Assembly: GCF_006539345.1 (NCBI RefSeq)
Contig: NZ_BJMV01000003.1
Span: 1 to 64,000, forward strand
Direction of reading: 5' to 3'
DNA: 64,000 bases
Source: Acetobacter peroxydans
GTDB lineage: Bacteria > Pseudomonadota > Alphaproteobacteria > Acetobacterales > Acetobacteraceae
The notes under the pieces were generated by a model. It saw nothing but the letters and a program-made list of their open reading frames with translations, did not search any database and was not told the DNA's origin. Made by a program: the position numbers and the translations under genes. Below, in pieces: positions 8,408 to 16,596 of the stretch. Numbering within the stretch: the stretch's first letter is position 1; the number at the start of each line of letters is the position of its first letter.

Positions 8408-10822
8408 CTATTCCTCTGGCGGCCCATCCTCGCTCCGCGCCAGCGGCAGTAGCGGACGCCCGTGGCCGCCGGGGTTGAGTCTCCAGGGGCGTGCGCCGCT
8501 CCACCGTCTGTCAGACAGCACACGCACCCTGCCAGAAGCCAGAAACACCGCTTGTGCGCCTTCCTGACGGGCCAGCGCCCGGTCAAGCCGCACAGGCACC
8601 TGCGCGCACAGAACCCCCAGCCCACCCGTGCTGACGACCATATCCATCCCTGCGCAGAGTTCTCCCATCCGCGCCTGACCTTCGGCTCTGGACAGGTTCG
8701 TTGGCGGGGGCTCAGGAATAAGCAGCATCGTGCGACCGGCCCGCTGGAACACGCAGGCTCCCGCTACACTGTCCTGCCCGCAGACAAGACTGCCGTCGGG
8801 TGTTTCCGCGTTGCGTTCTACGTTGAAGGGCCGTGCAGGCAGGGCCAGTGCCCGCGCCCATTCGCGCTCGACGGCTGCCTGCTCCGCCGAATGCCCCATA
8901 ATCAGAACGCTCTCGCGCATCCGCACGCCAATCAGCCCGCCATCCGGGCTGAACAGGATATCCGGGCGGGTGACAAGCCACGGGGAGAGCAACCCCAGCG
9001 CAAACAGCATGAGCCCGGCCAGCCGCCACGGTCTGCGCCACAGGCACAGCCAGGCCAGCCCAAGCATGGCTGCGCATAGACCCCAGCCTGGCATAGCGGG
9101 CACCGCAAACCGCGCCCCCGGCAGGCTGGCCACCCCATGCGCGAGCCACAGAACAGGCTGCAACCCAAGTCCCATAAGCCACAGCCCCGGAGCCGCCAGC
9201 CCAAACGGCATACCCAGCAGCGCCAGCAGACCCAACGGCATGATCCACACCGCCATGAGCGGCACCGCCACCAGATTGGCCAGCACGAAATACGGTTCGA
9301 TCACGCCCAGATGCGCCATGATGACCGGCAGTGTCGCCACCCCGGCCAGAAGGCTGGCCAGCGCCAGTTCCGCGAGATGCCTGAGCATGAAACCGCCCGC
9401 ACGTCCCGTCCGGCTTTCCTGCCGCGTGCACCAGCCCTGCACCACCGGACGCACGCTCTCATACCCGGCCACAAGCGCCATGACAGCCGCCATGGACATC
9501 TGAAAAGCCATGTCCGCCACCACCTGCGGCCAGAGCAGCAGAAGAAGCGTAGCGGCCAGAGCCAGCCCCCGCATGGACACCGCGCGCCGCCCGGCCACCA
9601 GTCCAAGCACTACGACGCCTGCCATCAGCCAGCCGCGCAGCGCGGGCAGGTGTGCGCCGGTCAAAAGCACATACGCAGCACCTGCTCCCCACGCCACGAG
9701 AGCGGACAATGCCTTGCAGGGCCAGCGCAGAGCTGCGTACTCCCATCCCGCCAGCCCGAGCCGACACACTGCCATGACCACGGCCATGACAAGCCCCAGA
9801 TGCAGCCCCGCCACAGCCAGAAGATGCGCCAGCCCCGACGCTGCAAAATCCTCCCGCACGGAAAACGGAATGGCCTCGCCCCGGCCAACCAGCAGCACCG
9901 AGGCCACCGCCCCGACAGCACCGGGCAAAATGGTGCGAATCCGCACATCCATGGCGGTGCGCAAGGCCTCAAGCTTCTGCCGCCAGAGCGCGCCATAACT
10001 CTCTTGAGCGTCTGCTGGTTCGACCGCGAACGCTTCAGGGTCACGCTGCTCATTCCCGCGCGGCTCCGGGTCGGCCCGCTCCGGCCCGGACTCCGCCAGA
10101 TCATCCAGACGACTCACGCCACCGGCGAACCGCGCCCTTTCCTCGCCGGAAGAGAGGCCGTCATGCACGGACAGCGCCACACCACTCCCTGCCCGGCCAG
10201 AAAACCACGCCTCGAACTGCCAGTCGCGCCCACCGGGCAGGGCTGGGAAATCCGGCGGACGTAATACCGCGCGCAGCGTCACCCTTTCCCCCGCCCTCAC
10301 GGGGGCTGTGTCATCCGCCCGCAACCGCACGGTCAGGAGCCGCGCCAGAGGTGGAGCATCTTCGATCAGGGGCATATGAAAGCGCACCGCGGCCAGATCG
10401 ACCCTGCGTATGGGAGACTGTCCTGCGGCGCGGGGGGGAAAATCCTGCACCGCGCGCACGATGCCTGAAAGCACAACGCCCCGGCGCGGCAGTTCCGGCA
10501 TGGGGGGCTGCCTGTGCGTGGCTACCCAGCCCATCAGGCAGCCCAGCGCCATGGCGGCGCACAGCCCCGCACCACACCGCACGGGCAGATGCTGCCGCCA
10601 GATCACACCCGCCGCGACAGACACCCCGGTCAGCAGCAGGGGCATAACCACGCCCCACAGCGCCGCAGGCTCCACCGTCAGCCCGTAAAAATAGAACGCC
10701 GTCCCCAGCGCCAGACCCACCGGCACCCACAGGATCAGCCGCCGCTGTTCGGCTACCAGCAGCGCCGTCAGCCCCTCAAAACCACTGAGGAGAACACGGA
10801 GCATTCCCTTCATCCCGCGCAT
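8408..10822 (-). CDS. comEC: ComEC/Rec2-family membrane protein
   Basis: Large multi-spanning inner-membrane protein (804 aa) of the ComEC/Rec2 family, the presumed channel for single-stranded DNA in natural transformation. An N-terminal membrane and soluble region (DUF4131-like) is followed by the competence domain, with LLVGRGEAIPFSVREDFAASGLAHLLAVAG-type sequence spread over that region and many hydrophobic helices. The C-terminal 200 residues occupy the place of the metallo-beta-lactamase domain but show no HxHxDH zinc motif. The DNA-processing gene dprA is 5 kb away. Start ATG 10822 is tentative, with further ATGs three and six codons later. Only 38 bases separate it from divergent gltX. 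Confidence 0.88.
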   Translation of the reverse strand: MRGMKGMLRVLLSGFEGLTALLVAEQRRLILWVPVGLALGTAFYFYGLTVEPAALWGVVMPLLLTGVSVAAGVIWRQHLPVRCGAGLCAAMALGCLMGWVATHRQPPMPELPRRGVVLSGIVRAVQDFPPRAAGQSPIRRVDLAAVRFHMPLIEDAPPLARLLTVRLRADDTAPVRAGERVTLRAVLRPPDFPALPGGRDWQFEAWFSGRAGSGVALSVHDGLSSGEERARFAGGVSRLDDLAESGPERADPEPRGNEQRDPEAFAVEPADAQESYGALWRQKLEALRTAMDVRIRTILPGAVGAVASVLLVGRGEAIPFSVREDFAASGLAHLLAVAGLHLGLVMAVVMAVCRLGLAGWEYAALRWPCKALSALVAWGAGAAYVLLTGAHLPALRGWLMAGVVVLGLVAGRRAVSMRGLALAATLLLLLWPQVVADMAFQMSMAAVMALVAGYESVRPVVQGWCTRQESRTGRAGGFMLRHLAELALASLLAGVATLPVIMAHLGVIEPYFVLANLVAVPLMAVWIMPLGLLALLGMPFGLAAPGLWLMGLGLQPVLWLAHGVASLPGARFAVPAMPGWGLCAAMLGLAWLCLWRRPWRLAGLMLFALGLLSPWLVTRPDILFSPDGGLIGVRMRESVLIMGHSAEQAAVEREWARALALPARPFNVERNAETPDGSLVCGQDSVAGACVFQRAGRTMLLIPEPPPTNLSRAEGQARMGELCAGMDMVVSTGGLGVLCAQVPVRLDRALARQEGAQAVFLASGRVRVLSDRRWSGARPWRLNPGGHGRPLLPLARSEDGPPEE

Positions 10823-10860
10823 ATGGCTCCGCGCGCCCGTGCGTGATAAGGATGCTCCTC

Positions 10861-12264
10861 ATGAGCATCCGTACACGTTTCGCCCCGAGTCCGACGGGCC
10901 TGCTGCATATCGGCAACGCCCGCGCCGCCCTGTTCAATTTCCTCTTTGCGCGTCACCATGGCGGCAAGTTCCTCCTGCGTATCGAGGATACCGACCGCGA
11001 ACGCTCCACCCAACAGGCGGTGGACGTTATTTTCGCCGGGCTGGAATGGATGGGGATCACCCCGGATGAAGAGCCGGTCTTCCAGTCCACCCGCGCCGAC
11101 CGCCACCGTGAAGTGGCGCTGGAACTGCTGGAGCGCGGGCTGGCCTATAAGTGCTACTGCACGCCCGAAGAACTGGCCCAGATGCGCGAAGACGCCACGA
11201 AGAACGGTCTGCCCCCGCGCTACAACGGCCTGTGGCGCGACCGCGACCCGGCGGAAGCCCCGGCGGGCGCGCCCTTTGCCGTACGCATCAAGGCTCCGCG
11301 CGAGGGCGAGACCGTCATTAACGATCTGGTGCAGGGTGAAGTACGGGTCGCCAATGCCGAGATGGATGACATGATCATCCTGCGCTCGGACGGTACCCCC
11401 ACCTACCAGCACGCCGTGGTGGTGGATGACCACGACATGGCCATTACCCACGTGATCCGTGGCGACGACCACCTGACCAACACCTTCCGTCAGGCCATGA
11501 TCTACCGCGCCATGGGCTGGGATCTGCCGCGTTTCGGCCACCTGCCGCTGATCCACGGCCCGGACGGGGCCAAGCTGTCCAAGCGGCATGGCGCGCAGTC
11601 GGTGGTGGAGTTCCGCGATCAGGGCTACCTGCCCGAGGCACTGTGCAACTATCTGCTGCGTCTGGGCTGGGGACATGGCGATGCCGAAATCCTCTCACGC
11701 GAAGAGCAGATCCACCTGTTCGACATCGACGGCGTGGGCCGCGCGCCCTCACGCATGGATTACGCCAAGCTCGAACACATCAACGCCGTGTGGTTGCGTC
11801 AGGCCGATGATACGCGCCTGACCGACGATGTGATGGAACGCCTGAAGGCGGTGGATGGCGTGGAAGTGGATGAAACCACCCGCGCGCGCGTTCTGGCGCT
11901 CATGCCCGGCCTGAAGGATCGTGCCCGCACGCTGGTGGAGCTGACGGACAACGCGGCGTTCCTTGGCCGCCGTGTGCCGCTGCCCTTCAACGCCAAGGCC
12001 GAAAAGCTGCTCACCCCCGAAGCCCGCACGCTGCTGTCCGAACTGGCGCGCGATCTGGCGGTGGTCAGCCCCTTCACGGCTGAAAACATTGATGCCGCCC
12101 TGCGCCGCTTTGCCGAAGCGGGCGGCCACAAGCTGGGCAGCGTGGCCCAGCCGCTGCGCGCAGCGGTTACAGGCTCGAACTCCTCTCCGGGAATCGACGC
12201 CACCCTCCACGCGCTGGGCCGCGACGAAGTGCTGGCCCGTATCGGGGCCGTACTGCATGGCTAA
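10861..12264 (+). CDS. gltX: glutamyl-tRNA synthetase
   Basis: Class I aminoacyl-tRNA synthetase charging tRNA-Glu. The HIGH-type motif is HIGN within [16 protein letters not shown], the zinc-like insertion region and [12 protein letters not shown] are present, and the KMSKS-type motif is KLSKRHGAQ. The start at 10861 ([11 protein letters not shown]) has AAGGA eight bases upstream; in-frame GTG 10843 and ATG 10852 are less likely. It heads a 13-kb plus-strand run and its end overlaps pyrB by eight bases. Acetobacteraceae often carry two GltX types, one of them probably non-discriminating; the sequence alone does not tell which this is. Confidence 0.96.
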   Translation: MSIRTRFAPSPTGLLHIGNARAALFNFLFARHHGGKFLLRIEDTDRERSTQQAVDVIFAGLEWMGITPDEEPVFQSTRADRHREVALELLERGLAYKCYCTPEELAQMREDATKNGLPPRYNGLWRDRDPAEAPAGAPFAVRIKAPREGETVINDLVQGEVRVANAEMDDMIILRSDGTPTYQHAVVVDDHDMAITHVIRGDDHLTNTFRQAMIYRAMGWDLPRFGHLPLIHGPDGAKLSKRHGAQSVVEFRDQGYLPEALCNYLLRLGWGHGDAEILSREEQIHLFDIDGVGRAPSRMDYAKLEHINAVWLRQADDTRLTDDVMERLKAVDGVEVDETTRARVLALMPGLKDRARTLVELTDNAAFLGRRVPLPFNAKAEKLLTPEARTLLSELARDLAVVSPFTAENIDAALRRFAEAGGHKLGSVAQPLRAAVTGSNSSPGIDATLHALGRDEVLARIGAVLHG

Positions 12265-13225
12265 CCCCCCGGCCGCCCCTGCTGCTCCGGCCGAGCCGGG
12301 GCGCAACACCCGGCACCTGCTGGGGCTGGAAGGCATGACCCCGGATCAGATCGAGCCGTTGCTTGATCTGGCCGAGAGCTATGCGCTGCTCAACCGCTCG
12401 CGCAAGGTTCCGCGTGACGTGCTGCGTGGGCGTACGCTCATCAACCTGTTCTTTGAGGACAGCACACGCACACGCACCTCGTTCGAACTGGCGGGGCGCA
12501 GGCTGGGGGCTGATGTCATCAACATGTCGGTGGCGCAGTCTTCGGTCAACAAAGGGGAAACCCTGCTGGACACGGCGGCCACGCTCAACGCCATGCAGAC
12601 AGACCTGCTGGTGGTGCGTCACTCCCAGTCCGGGGCGCCCGCCCTGCTGGCCCGCAAGGTCGATGCCTGCGTGGTCAACGCCGGTGACGGTATGCACGAA
12701 CACCCCACGCAGGCCCTGCTGGACGCCCTGACCATCCGCCGCCATCTCGGCACGCTGGGCGGGCTGACAGTGGCCATCTGCGGCGATGTGGCCCATTCCC
12801 GCGTGGCACGCTCGAACATCCACCTGCTGACCACCATGGGCAGCACCGTGCGGCTGGTCGGGCCTTCCACGCTGGTGCCCTCCGCACTCGGGCGACTGGG
12901 CGTGGACATTCACCACAACATGGAAGACGGCCTGCGCGGCGCGGACGTGGTCATGATGCTGCGCCTGCAACGCGAGCGCATGTCGTCGGGACTGGTGCCC
13001 AGCGCACGCGAATATTTCCGGTTCTTCGGGCTGGATCGCAGGCGGCTTGATCTGGCGCGCCCCAATGCGCTGGTGATGCACCCCGGCCCCATGAACCGGG
13101 GCGTGGAAATCGAAAGCAGCGTGGCCGATTCCAGCCAGAGCGTGATTCAGGAACAGGTTGAAATGGGCGTGGCCGTCCGCATGGCCGTGCTGGATCGCCT
13201 GACCCGCAGCAGGCGTGCCGCATGA
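12257..13225 (+). CDS. pyrB: aspartate carbamoyltransferase catalytic chain
   Basis: Catalyses carbamoyl phosphate + aspartate to carbamoyl-aspartate in pyrimidine synthesis. The 322-residue protein carries the carbamoyl-phosphate motif [25 protein letters not shown] and the C-terminal [11 protein letters not shown]. The start is inside the last codons of gltX (overlap 12257-12264) and the end overlaps the next gene by ATGA, so it is translationally coupled to pyrC'. This pyrB-pyrC' arrangement matches class A aspartate carbamoyltransferases, in which PyrB forms a dodecamer with an inactive dihydroorotase subunit. Confidence 0.95.
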   Translation: MANPPAAPAAPAEPGRNTRHLLGLEGMTPDQIEPLLDLAESYALLNRSRKVPRDVLRGRTLINLFFEDSTRTRTSFELAGRRLGADVINMSVAQSSVNKGETLLDTAATLNAMQTDLLVVRHSQSGAPALLARKVDACVVNAGDGMHEHPTQALLDALTIRRHLGTLGGLTVAICGDVAHSRVARSNIHLLTTMGSTVRLVGPSTLVPSALGRLGVDIHHNMEDGLRGADVVMMLRLQRERMSSGLVPSAREYFRFFGLDRRRLDLARPNALVMHPGPMNRGVEIESSVADSSQSVIQEQVEMGVAVRMAVLDRLTRSRRAA

Positions 13226-14529
13226 ACACCATTCTTTTTGAAAATGTCCGTATCATCGACCCCGCAAACGGCGTGGACCAGTCCGGTCGGCTGCTCGTGC
13301 GCGACGGGCGGATTGCCGGAACCGATACGGCCGGAGCCGAAGGCCGCCCCGAAGGCGCGCAGGTCATAGACGGCAACGGGGCGGTTCTGAGCCCCGGCCT
13401 TGTAGATATGCGCGTGGAAATAGGCGAGCCGGGCTTTGAGTACCGCGAGACCATCTCTTCCGCCGCGCGCGCGGCCTCGGCCGGGGGGATCACCACCATT
13501 GCCGTGCTGCCCACCTGCAAACCCGCCATCGACAACCCGGCGCTGGTGCGGATGCTCCGTACCCGTGGCGAAGAGAGCGGCGCTATCACCATCCTGCCCT
13601 ACGGCGCGCTGACCAAAGGTTGCGAAGGGCGCGAACTGGCCGAAATCGGGATGCTGCACGAAGCCGGAGCCGTAGCTTTTACGGACGGCAACCGCGCAGT
13701 CGACCCCGCGCGGCTGATGCGGCTGGCCCTATCCTATGCCAGTGGTTTCGGGGCGATGGTTGTCCAGCACCCCGAAGAGCCCTCGCTGGCTGGATCAGGC
13801 TGCGCCACCGCTGGCGCGCTCGCCACCCGGCTGGGGCTGGCGGGTATTCCCACCGCTGCCGAGTCCATCATGATCGCGCGGGACATCCGTCTGGCGGAAC
13901 TGACGGGCGGACGACTGCATTTCGGCCATGTGTCCACCGGCGAAGGCATTGAGCTCATCCGTCAGGCCCGCGCACGCGGGCTGGCCGTAACATGCGACAC
14001 CGCTCCGCCCTATTTCGACCTGAACGAAAACGCGATCGGAGATTTCCGCACCTTCGCCAAGTTCTCACCGCCCCTGCGGAGCGAGGAAGACCGGCTGGCC
14101 GTTTGCGCCGCGCTGGCCGACGGCACGATCGACGCCATTGCCTCGGACCACCTCCCGCGCGATGCGGACGACAAGCGCCTGCCGTTTGCGCAGGCTGCGA
14201 CCGGAGGCACGGGCATGGTCACGCTACTGGGCGTGACACTAGCGCGCGTGCACGATGGCACGCTTACATTGCCGCAGGCTATCGCCCTGCTGACCCACCG
14301 CCCTGCCGCCCTGCTGGGCAGCGCGGCAGGCACGCTGCGCACGGGGGCCGAGGCTGATCTGTGCCTGTTCGCTCCCGAACAAAGCTGGCTTGTCCGGGCA
14401 GGCCAGTTGCCCGGTCGCGCCCAGAACACCCCTTTTGACCGCCGCCCGCTTGAAGGCCGCGTGTTGGGAACCTGGAAAGCCGGACGCAGGGTTTATGAGG
14501 CCGGGCCAACGGCAGGGGCCGCCGCATGA
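13222..14529 (+). CDS. pyrC': dihydroorotase-like protein lacking metal ligands (PyrC', ATCase partner)
   Basis: 435-residue member of the dihydroorotase/amidohydrolase family, coupled to pyrB by a 4-bp overlap. The canonical D-x-HxH-x-R-EPG block is replaced by [12 protein letters not shown]: both metal-binding histidines are gone (Arg64, Glu66), and the substrate-binding Arg is Gly68. The usual PNT substrate motif reads PTCKP. Later family marks remain ([19 protein letters not shown]). It is therefore probably not a working dihydroorotase but the structural subunit (PyrC'/PyrX) described for Pseudomonas-type aspartate carbamoyltransferase. If so, a functional pyrC should exist elsewhere in the genome. 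Confidence 0.88.
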   Translation: MNTILFENVRIIDPANGVDQSGRLLVRDGRIAGTDTAGAEGRPEGAQVIDGNGAVLSPGLVDMRVEIGEPGFEYRETISSAARAASAGGITTIAVLPTCKPAIDNPALVRMLRTRGEESGAITILPYGALTKGCEGRELAEIGMLHEAGAVAFTDGNRAVDPARLMRLALSYASGFGAMVVQHPEEPSLAGSGCATAGALATRLGLAGIPTAAESIMIARDIRLAELTGGRLHFGHVSTGEGIELIRQARARGLAVTCDTAPPYFDLNENAIGDFRTFAKFSPPLRSEEDRLAVCAALADGTIDAIASDHLPRDADDKRLPFAQAATGGTGMVTLLGVTLARVHDGTLTLPQAIALLTHRPAALLGSAAGTLRTGAEADLCLFAPEQSWLVRAGQLPGRAQNTPFDRRPLEGRVLGTWKAGRRVYEAGPTAGAAA

Positions 14530-15170
14530 CCGACACCCTGCCGACCTATGCACTATGGCTAATCGGCTCCATGGCCTTTCTGGGCTATGTGCTGGGAAGT
14601 GTGCCCTTTGGCCTGCTGCTGACCAATTTTGCCGGGGCGGGTGACCTACGCAAAATCGGCTCCGGCAATATCGGGGCCACCAATGTCCTGCGCACGGGCC
14701 GCAAGGATCTGGCAGCCGCCACGCTGCTGCTGGACGCCGCCAAGGGTACTCTGGCGGTGGTGACAGCCTGGGTCATGACCCCGCCCGATTTTTCAGACCG
14801 GGCCGCCGCCGTCGCGGCGCTGGCTGCCGTGGTGGGTCATTGCTACCCGATTTTCCTCGGCTTCCGTGGGGGCAAGGGTGTAGCCACAGGGCTGGGTGTC
14901 ATGCTGGCCCTTTCACCACTGACAGGGCTTGCGGGCTGTGCGATCTGGCTCGGCATGGCAAAGCTCACGCGCATTTCCTCCGCCGGGGCATTGTCCGCCT
15001 TTGTCGCTATGCCGTTCATCTGCTTCGCCCTGAACGGTTTTTCACTACAGTCCTCACCCAAGCCACTGGCCACGGTGCTGATCTGCCTTCTGGTTCTGGC
15101 CCGGCATCACGAAAACATCAGTCGCCTGCTGCGGGGTGTCGAGCCCCGAATCGGTGATGGCAAGCGTTAA
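14526..15170 (+). CDS. plsY: glycerol-3-phosphate acyltransferase
   Basis: Integral membrane enzyme (214 aa) that transfers the acyl group from acyl-phosphate to glycerol-3-phosphate, the first step of phospholipid synthesis with PlsX. The three family motifs are visible: GSVPFGLLLT near the N-terminus, KIGSGNIGATNVLRTGRK, and GHCYPIFLGFRGGKGVATG; five hydrophobic spans fit the family topology. The start overlaps the pyrC' stop by ATGA. The plsY-dprA-topA order is common in alphaproteobacteria. Confidence 0.95.
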   Translation: MTDTLPTYALWLIGSMAFLGYVLGSVPFGLLLTNFAGAGDLRKIGSGNIGATNVLRTGRKDLAAATLLLDAAKGTLAVVTAWVMTPPDFSDRAAAVAALAAVVGHCYPIFLGFRGGKGVATGLGVMLALSPLTGLAGCAIWLGMAKLTRISSAGALSAFVAMPFICFALNGFSLQSSPKPLATVLICLLVLARHHENISRLLRGVEPRIGDGKR

Positions 15171-15241
15171 CTCGCCTCTCTCCCGCCCGTCAGGCCCGTG
15201 ACAGGGCGAGGGAGGATCGTTCCGCTACGGGTAGGCCAAGC

Positions 15242-16567
15242 ATGAGCGCATCCTCCCTCCCCGCAAGCCTGCCTTTTGGCACCCTTGTCGCCTGCCTGCG
15301 GCTGGCCCGCACCGAGCAGGTCGGGCCGCGCCAGTGGCACAGGCTGATGGGCCTGTACAAAACGCCCGAAGCCGCTCTTGAGGCGCTGTGCGCCACGCGG
15401 CGACGCCCGACCGGGCGTGGTGGAAAAACCCTCACCCCTGCGCCTGAGGCCGATATCCTGCGCGAGATCGAGGCAACGCTGGCCATCGGCGGGCGGTTCC
15501 TGACTTTGCTGGACGCGGGCTACCCCGCCCCCCTACGCCATGTGCCCGATGCGCCGGTCGTACTCAGCGCGCTGGGCGATACGGCCTGCCTGCACAAGGC
15601 AGCGATCGGCATAGTCGGGGCACGCAATGCCTCTGCGGCAGGACTGCGACTGGCCGAAAGTCTGTCAACCGAGCTGGCGGAGGCCGGACTTGTGGTTGTG
15701 TCCGGGCTGGCGCGCGGAATCGACACCGCCGCGCACCGGGGCGCTTTACACCGGCGAGGGCTGACCGTTGCCGCCATTGCCGGCGGGCTGGACCGCCCCT
15801 ACCCGCCTGAAAATGCAGCCCTTCAGGCCCGCATTGCCGAACAGGGGGCTATCATTACGGAAGCGCCGCTGGGCACGGCTCCCCTGGGGCGGCACTTTCC
15901 GCGTCGTAACCGGCTTATCGCGGGTTTGGCGTTGGGCTGCGTGGTGGTGGAAGCGGCCCCGCATTCGGGCACGCTGATTACCGCGCGCATGGCCTGCGAT
16001 TACGGACGCGAGCTGTTTGCCGTCCCCGGCTCGCCTCTTGATCCGCGCTGCCGGGGCAGCAACGACCTGATCCGCAACGGCGCGGTTCTGACAGAAAGTG
16101 CCGCGGATATCCTGCCGCACATCAACAGCCTGCGTGCAGGCCTGCCACCCGTGTGGGAGGATGCGCTACCCCTGCTCTCCCGCCGGCTGGCCACGCCACC
16201 GCCCGCGCCCCAGCTCTCTACCACAGCGCTGCCCGCCGGCCAGCAGGTATCCGACGCAGGAACCGCAACCACCGAACCAGAGTGCTGCGCTACGCCCTCC
16301 GCTCACCCCGCCAGACCAGCCGCACCGCCCCCGCGCACTCCCACCCACCCAGATCCAGCCTCCGAAGCGCGCGGGAATGTGCCTCAAGACATACTTGATC
16401 TTCTGTCCTTTACGCCCATAGCTGTTGACGATCTGATACGGCGCTGCCAGTTCTCGGCTTCCGCCGTGTTGATCGCGCTAACCGAACTGGAACTCTCGGG
16501 GCGTATCATCACCACCGTCGGCGGTCATGTGGCGCTGGCGGGCGGGCAGGCGGAAACAAGAGGTTAA
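15242..16567 (+). CDS. dprA: DNA-processing protein DprA
   Basis: Loads RecA on incoming single-stranded DNA during natural transformation. The 441-residue protein has an N-terminal SAM-like helical region, the Rossmann core (GIVGARNAS, VVSGLARGIDTAAHRGAL, GGLDRPYPPEN, FPRRNRLIAGL, PHSGTLITAR) and a C-terminal winged helix (PQDILDLLSFTPIAVDDLIRR). A Pro/Thr-rich linker of about 70 residues separates the core from the winged helix, making it longer than many DprA proteins. It follows plsY by 71 bases and precedes topA by 29 bases. Confidence 0.94.
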   Translation: MSASSLPASLPFGTLVACLRLARTEQVGPRQWHRLMGLYKTPEAALEALCATRRRPTGRGGKTLTPAPEADILREIEATLAIGGRFLTLLDAGYPAPLRHVPDAPVVLSALGDTACLHKAAIGIVGARNASAAGLRLAESLSTELAEAGLVVVSGLARGIDTAAHRGALHRRGLTVAAIAGGLDRPYPPENAALQARIAEQGAIITEAPLGTAPLGRHFPRRNRLIAGLALGCVVVEAAPHSGTLITARMACDYGRELFAVPGSPLDPRCRGSNDLIRNGAVLTESAADILPHINSLRAGLPPVWEDALPLLSRRLATPPPAPQLSTTALPAGQQVSDAGTATTEPECCATPSAHPARPAAPPPRTPTHPDPASEARGNVPQDILDLLSFTPIAVDDLIRRCQFSASAVLIALTELELSGRIITTVGGHVALAGGQAETRG

Positions 16568-16596
16568 ACGCTGCTTCCGGGCAGGTCGGAGAGAGT

